Source: Rhodospirillales bacterium (GTDB taxonomy: Bacteria > Pseudomonadota > Alphaproteobacteria > BOG-932 > Roseiterribacteraceae). From it: 35,714 nucleotides of DNA. The notes beneath the pieces are model-generated. The model did not search any database. It saw only the letters and a list, made by a program, of their open reading frames with translations, and had not been told where the DNA came from. This document shows, piece after piece, positions 33,695 to 35,714 of this stretch. Positions within the stretch are counted from its first letter, which is position 1; the number at the start of each line of letters is the position of its first letter. The position numbers and the translations under genes are program-made. The stretch lies in contig JAQGIF010000257.1 of assembly GCA_028291345.1 (NCBI GenBank), positions 1 through 35,714 of the forward strand, given 5' to 3'.

Positions 33695-35212
33695 ATGAGC
33701 ATGACGCAAGCATCCTGGTCGCCACTGGCCTGGTCGTTGCCACCTGATGCGCGTTCCCCAAACGCATTGCTGGATGTTGCGTCCGCGCGCGCGATCGACC
33801 AGGCGGCAATCGCCGCGGGTACACCGGAAATCGATCTGATGGAGCGGGCGGGGGCGGCGACCGTCGCGGCGATCCGTGCCCGCTGGCAGCCGGTCTCGAC
33901 GCTGGTGCTGGCCGGGCCGGGCAATAATGGCGGCGACGGCTATGTCGTCGCGCGGCTGCTGGTTGAGGCCGGCTGGCAGGTGCGCATCGCCGGCGCGTGC
34001 GCACGCGAGCGCCTGTCGGGTGCCGCGCGGATTGCCGCCGATCGTTGGCAGGGCGCGATGCGGGCGATCGATCCCGACATTCTGGATGGAGCCGAACTCG
34101 TGGTCGATGCGCTGTTCGGCACCGGCCTTCGCCGGCCGCTGGACGGGGCACTGCGCGCAACCGTTGAAGCGCTGAACGCCCGGCCGGTTCCGGTGGTCGC
34201 GGTCGATATCGCCAGCGGCATCGACTCAGATACTGGCGCAATCCTGGGCGCGGCCGTGAAAGCTAACCTGACGGTTACGTTCTTTCGCCGCAAGCCGGGG
34301 CATTTTCTTCTCCCCGGCCGGCTCAACGCAGGCGACATCGTGGTCTCGACGCTGGATGTTTCGGATGCGGTCTACGCCGCTATTCCGGCCTCGCTTTTTG
34401 CGAATACCCCCGATCTGTGGATTGCCGATTTTCCCTGGCCGACACAGGACAGCCACAAATATACGCGGGGCCACGCCATCCTGCTCGGTGGAACGGCGAT
34501 GACGGGCGCGGCGCGTCTAGCGGCCCATGCGGCGCAGCGGATCGGCGCCGGGCTGGTGACCATCGCCGCCGATCCCTCCGTCGTACAGCTTTATGCCGCC
34601 TGGCGCGCCGATCTGCTGGTGACTGCGCTGCCGAGCGGCGACTCATTTCGGGATCTGCTGGCCGACCGCAGGCTGAATGCGGTCCTGCTCGGGCCCGGTT
34701 CAGGTTCCGACGCGCGGTTGGAAGCGGCGATCGCGGCCGCGTTGGATGCCGAAGTCGGGCTGGTGCTCGACGCCGATTGTTTCCGCATCCTCGCCGAGCG
34801 TGCCAACGGGCTGCTGGAGCGGTTGAATGGCCATGTCGTCATGACCCCGCACGAAGGGGAATTCGCCCGCCTGTTCGGCAAACCGGCCCCGCGTTTGCCG
34901 GCCGCTTTGAAGGCCGCGCGGGAGATCTGCGCGACGCTGGTCCTTAAAGGGTCGGACACGATTATCGCAGGCGCTGATGGCAAGGCGGTGATCAATACCG
35001 GCGCGCCGCCCGATCTTGCGACCGCCGGCAGCGGCGACGTATTGGCCGGCCTGATAGTCGGTCTGGTGGCGAACCGATTGCACCCGATGCTCGCCGCGAC
35101 CATTGCCTGCTGGGTTCATGGCGAAGCCGCGTCGCTATTCGGACCCGGCCTGCTGGCGGGCGATTTGGCTGACCTCGTCCCTCGTGTTCTGGCCGTCCTC
35201 AGGGCACGTTAG
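33695..35212 (+). CDS. nnr: Bifunctional NAD(P)H-hydrate epimerase / ADP-dependent NAD(P)H-hydrate dehydratase
   Basis: The 505-residue enzyme repairs hydrated NADH and NADPH. The N-terminal YjeF-type epimerase (to about residue 215) has LVLAGPGNNGGDGYVVARLL and VVDALFGTGL. The C-terminal ribokinase-like dehydratase has YTRGHAILLGG, LLGPGSGSD, LDADCF, VMTPHEGEFARLFG and the catalytic-Asp block TAGSGDVLAGLI. The ATG at 33695 is only 10 bases after the CCA of tRNA-His, with no ribosome-binding site; ATG 33701 is an alternative. The mRNA must either start inside the tRNA, be released by tRNA processing, or be leaderless. Confidence 0.92.
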   Translation: MSMTQASWSPLAWSLPPDARSPNALLDVASARAIDQAAIAAGTPEIDLMERAGAATVAAIRARWQPVSTLVLAGPGNNGGDGYVVARLLVEAGWQVRIAGACARERLSGAARIAADRWQGAMRAIDPDILDGAELVVDALFGTGLRRPLDGALRATVEALNARPVPVVAVDIASGIDSDTGAILGAAVKANLTVTFFRRKPGHFLLPGRLNAGDIVVSTLDVSDAVYAAIPASLFANTPDLWIADFPWPTQDSHKYTRGHAILLGGTAMTGAARLAAHAAQRIGAGLVTIAADPSVVQLYAAWRADLLVTALPSGDSFRDLLADRRLNAVLLGPGSGSDARLEAAIAAALDAEVGLVLDADCFRILAERANGLLERLNGHVVMTPHEGEFARLFGKPAPRLPAALKAAREICATLVLKGSDTIIAGADGKAVINTGAPPDLATAGSGDVLAGLIVGLVANRLHPMLAATIACWVHGEAASLFGPGLLAGDLADLVPRVLAVLRAR

Positions 35213-35223
35213 CCGAGCGGATC

Positions 35224-35240
35224 TGCGTCATGCTGACGCA
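35224..35240 (+). terminator. Possible hairpin after the NAD(P)HX repair gene
   Basis: TGCGTCA-TGC-TGACGCA is a perfect seven-base stem with a three-base loop, 11 bases after the stop codon and followed by TCCCATTTTC. The U-run is weak, so it may be a terminator or a protein-binding dyad. Confidence 0.35.
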
Positions 35241-35341
35241 TCCCATTTTCGCCGTGCTATGATTAACGCTGCACTGCAAAAAAAGGAAAACACATTTAAT
35301 TTAGTGTAGTTGGTTACTCGATCTATTTGCGGGACGACATA

Positions 35342-35581
35342 GTGTTCACGACCCGCCGGCCACAAGTACCCAATGTCGCGAACGGCGCGAGTTTTCATGG
35401 ACGCAGGGGCCATGAAATCTTGGAAACTGTGAAGGTCATCAATGTTTCTCCCGATGCCGCCGGAATTCTCCATGTTCGCTTTAACGTGAAGATATCCAGT
35501 CCACGCATAGCGGACGAAGATCAACGGACGCCCTCGCTCGAATATTTCCGTCGGCTTTATGGCGAAGCGGTAATCGTCTGA
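35342..35581 (+). CDS. Small hypothetical protein
   Basis: This is a possible 79-residue protein from GTG 35342 to TGA 35581. It starts VFTTRRPQVPN (the first residue read as Met) and ends SLEYFRRLYGEAVIV. I do not recognise it. Third codon positions lean to G/C but less than in the neighbouring genes, and an overlapping reverse reading frame (35228-35617) is also open, so coding is not certain. It follows an AT-rich stretch (35260-35310) that could hold a promoter. Confidence 0.35.
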   Translation: MFTTRRPQVPNVANGASFHGRRGHEILETVKVINVSPDAAGILHVRFNVKISSPRIADEDQRTPSLEYFRRLYGEAVIV

Positions 35582-35613
35582 TGATTTCAAACGGCCGCCG
35601 CTTACCCGCCGCA

Positions 35614-35714
35614 TCAAACTTTGCGGCGCCCCATCACGACAAGCACACCGCCGATCAAGATCGCGGCGATGCCGGCGGCCGGATAGATGAAGACGTCGTG
35701 CTCCTTGTCCGCCG
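35614..35714 (-). CDS. Small membrane protein, C-terminal part only
   Basis: Reading inward from the right end of the window on the reverse strand gives ADKEHDVFIYPAAGIAAILIGGVLVVMGRRKV and then TGA at 35614-35616. A hydrophobic helix of about 20 residues is followed by a basic GRRK tail, so this is the end of a membrane-anchored protein with the C-terminus in the cytoplasm. The family cannot be named from this part. Confidence 0.55.
   Translation of the reverse strand, partial: ADKEHDVFIYPAAGIAAILIGGVLVVMGRRKV

Noticed and set aside
35228-35617. Reverse open frame of 129 codons near the right end
   Set aside because: It overlaps the small forward candidate, shows no family motif, and runs across the AT-rich region that looks non-coding; neither strand is certain.

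Overview
The window looks like chromosomal DNA of a GC-rich, Gram-negative alphaproteobacterium. The supporting signs are an EcfG-type sigma factor with a GGAAC...GTT promoter, an LptD outer-membrane protein, a ParE of alphaproteobacterial size, and interspersed palindromic repeats of kinds common in that class. A quinohaemoprotein resembling the polyvinyl-alcohol dehydrogenases of sphingomonads suggests Sphingomonadales or a neighbouring order, but no rRNA or other decisive marker is present. I see no transposase, integrase, phage gene or CRISPR array.

Left part (1-20.4 kb): mostly accessory catabolic or secondary-metabolism genes in short operons. A forward cluster (193-7423) holds a D-aminoacylase-type amidohydrolase, an amidohydrolase-2 enzyme, two tandem AtuA-like (DUF1446) proteins and an SRPBCC protein. 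A reverse operon (7427-10720) holds a luciferase-like monooxygenase, a methyltransferase, and a methyltransferase fused to a phytanoyl-CoA-dioxygenase-type hydroxylase. An EcfG-like sigma factor with its own candidate promoter follows (10849-11514). Next come a VOC protein with a flavoprotein oxidoreductase (11674-13680), a small secreted protein of unknown function, and a cytochrome-PQQ dehydrogenase (14352-16184). A divergent pair of operons (16323-20435) carries 3-hydroxyacyl-CoA dehydrogenase, SDR and sugar-isomerase-like genes on one side and SDR and EthD-like genes on the other. The substrates cannot be read from the sequence.

Right part (20.4-35.7 kb): mainly housekeeping genes. These are an ACT-domain protein, a dihaem cytochrome c with one frameshift, a periplasmic glutathione peroxidase, lptD, a DEAD-box RNA helicase with a DECD box, an alpha/beta hydrolase, a HAD phosphatase, parE, a P-II protein behind a near-perfect sigma-54 promoter, a class I aminotransferase, tRNA-His(GTG), and the bifunctional NAD(P)HX repair enzyme starting 10 bases after the tRNA. 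Between parE and the P-II gene lies a heavily decayed sensor histidine kinase (30060-31444).

Most worth a second look: the methyltransferase-hydroxylase fusion operon, the tandem AtuA pair away from any terpene pathway genes, the sigma factor without visible NepR/PhyR partners, the PVA-dehydrogenase-like enzyme, the two broken genes, and the palindromic repeats. I did not find a clearly new defence or mobile system. Family assignments rest on motif recognition by eye, without database searches.
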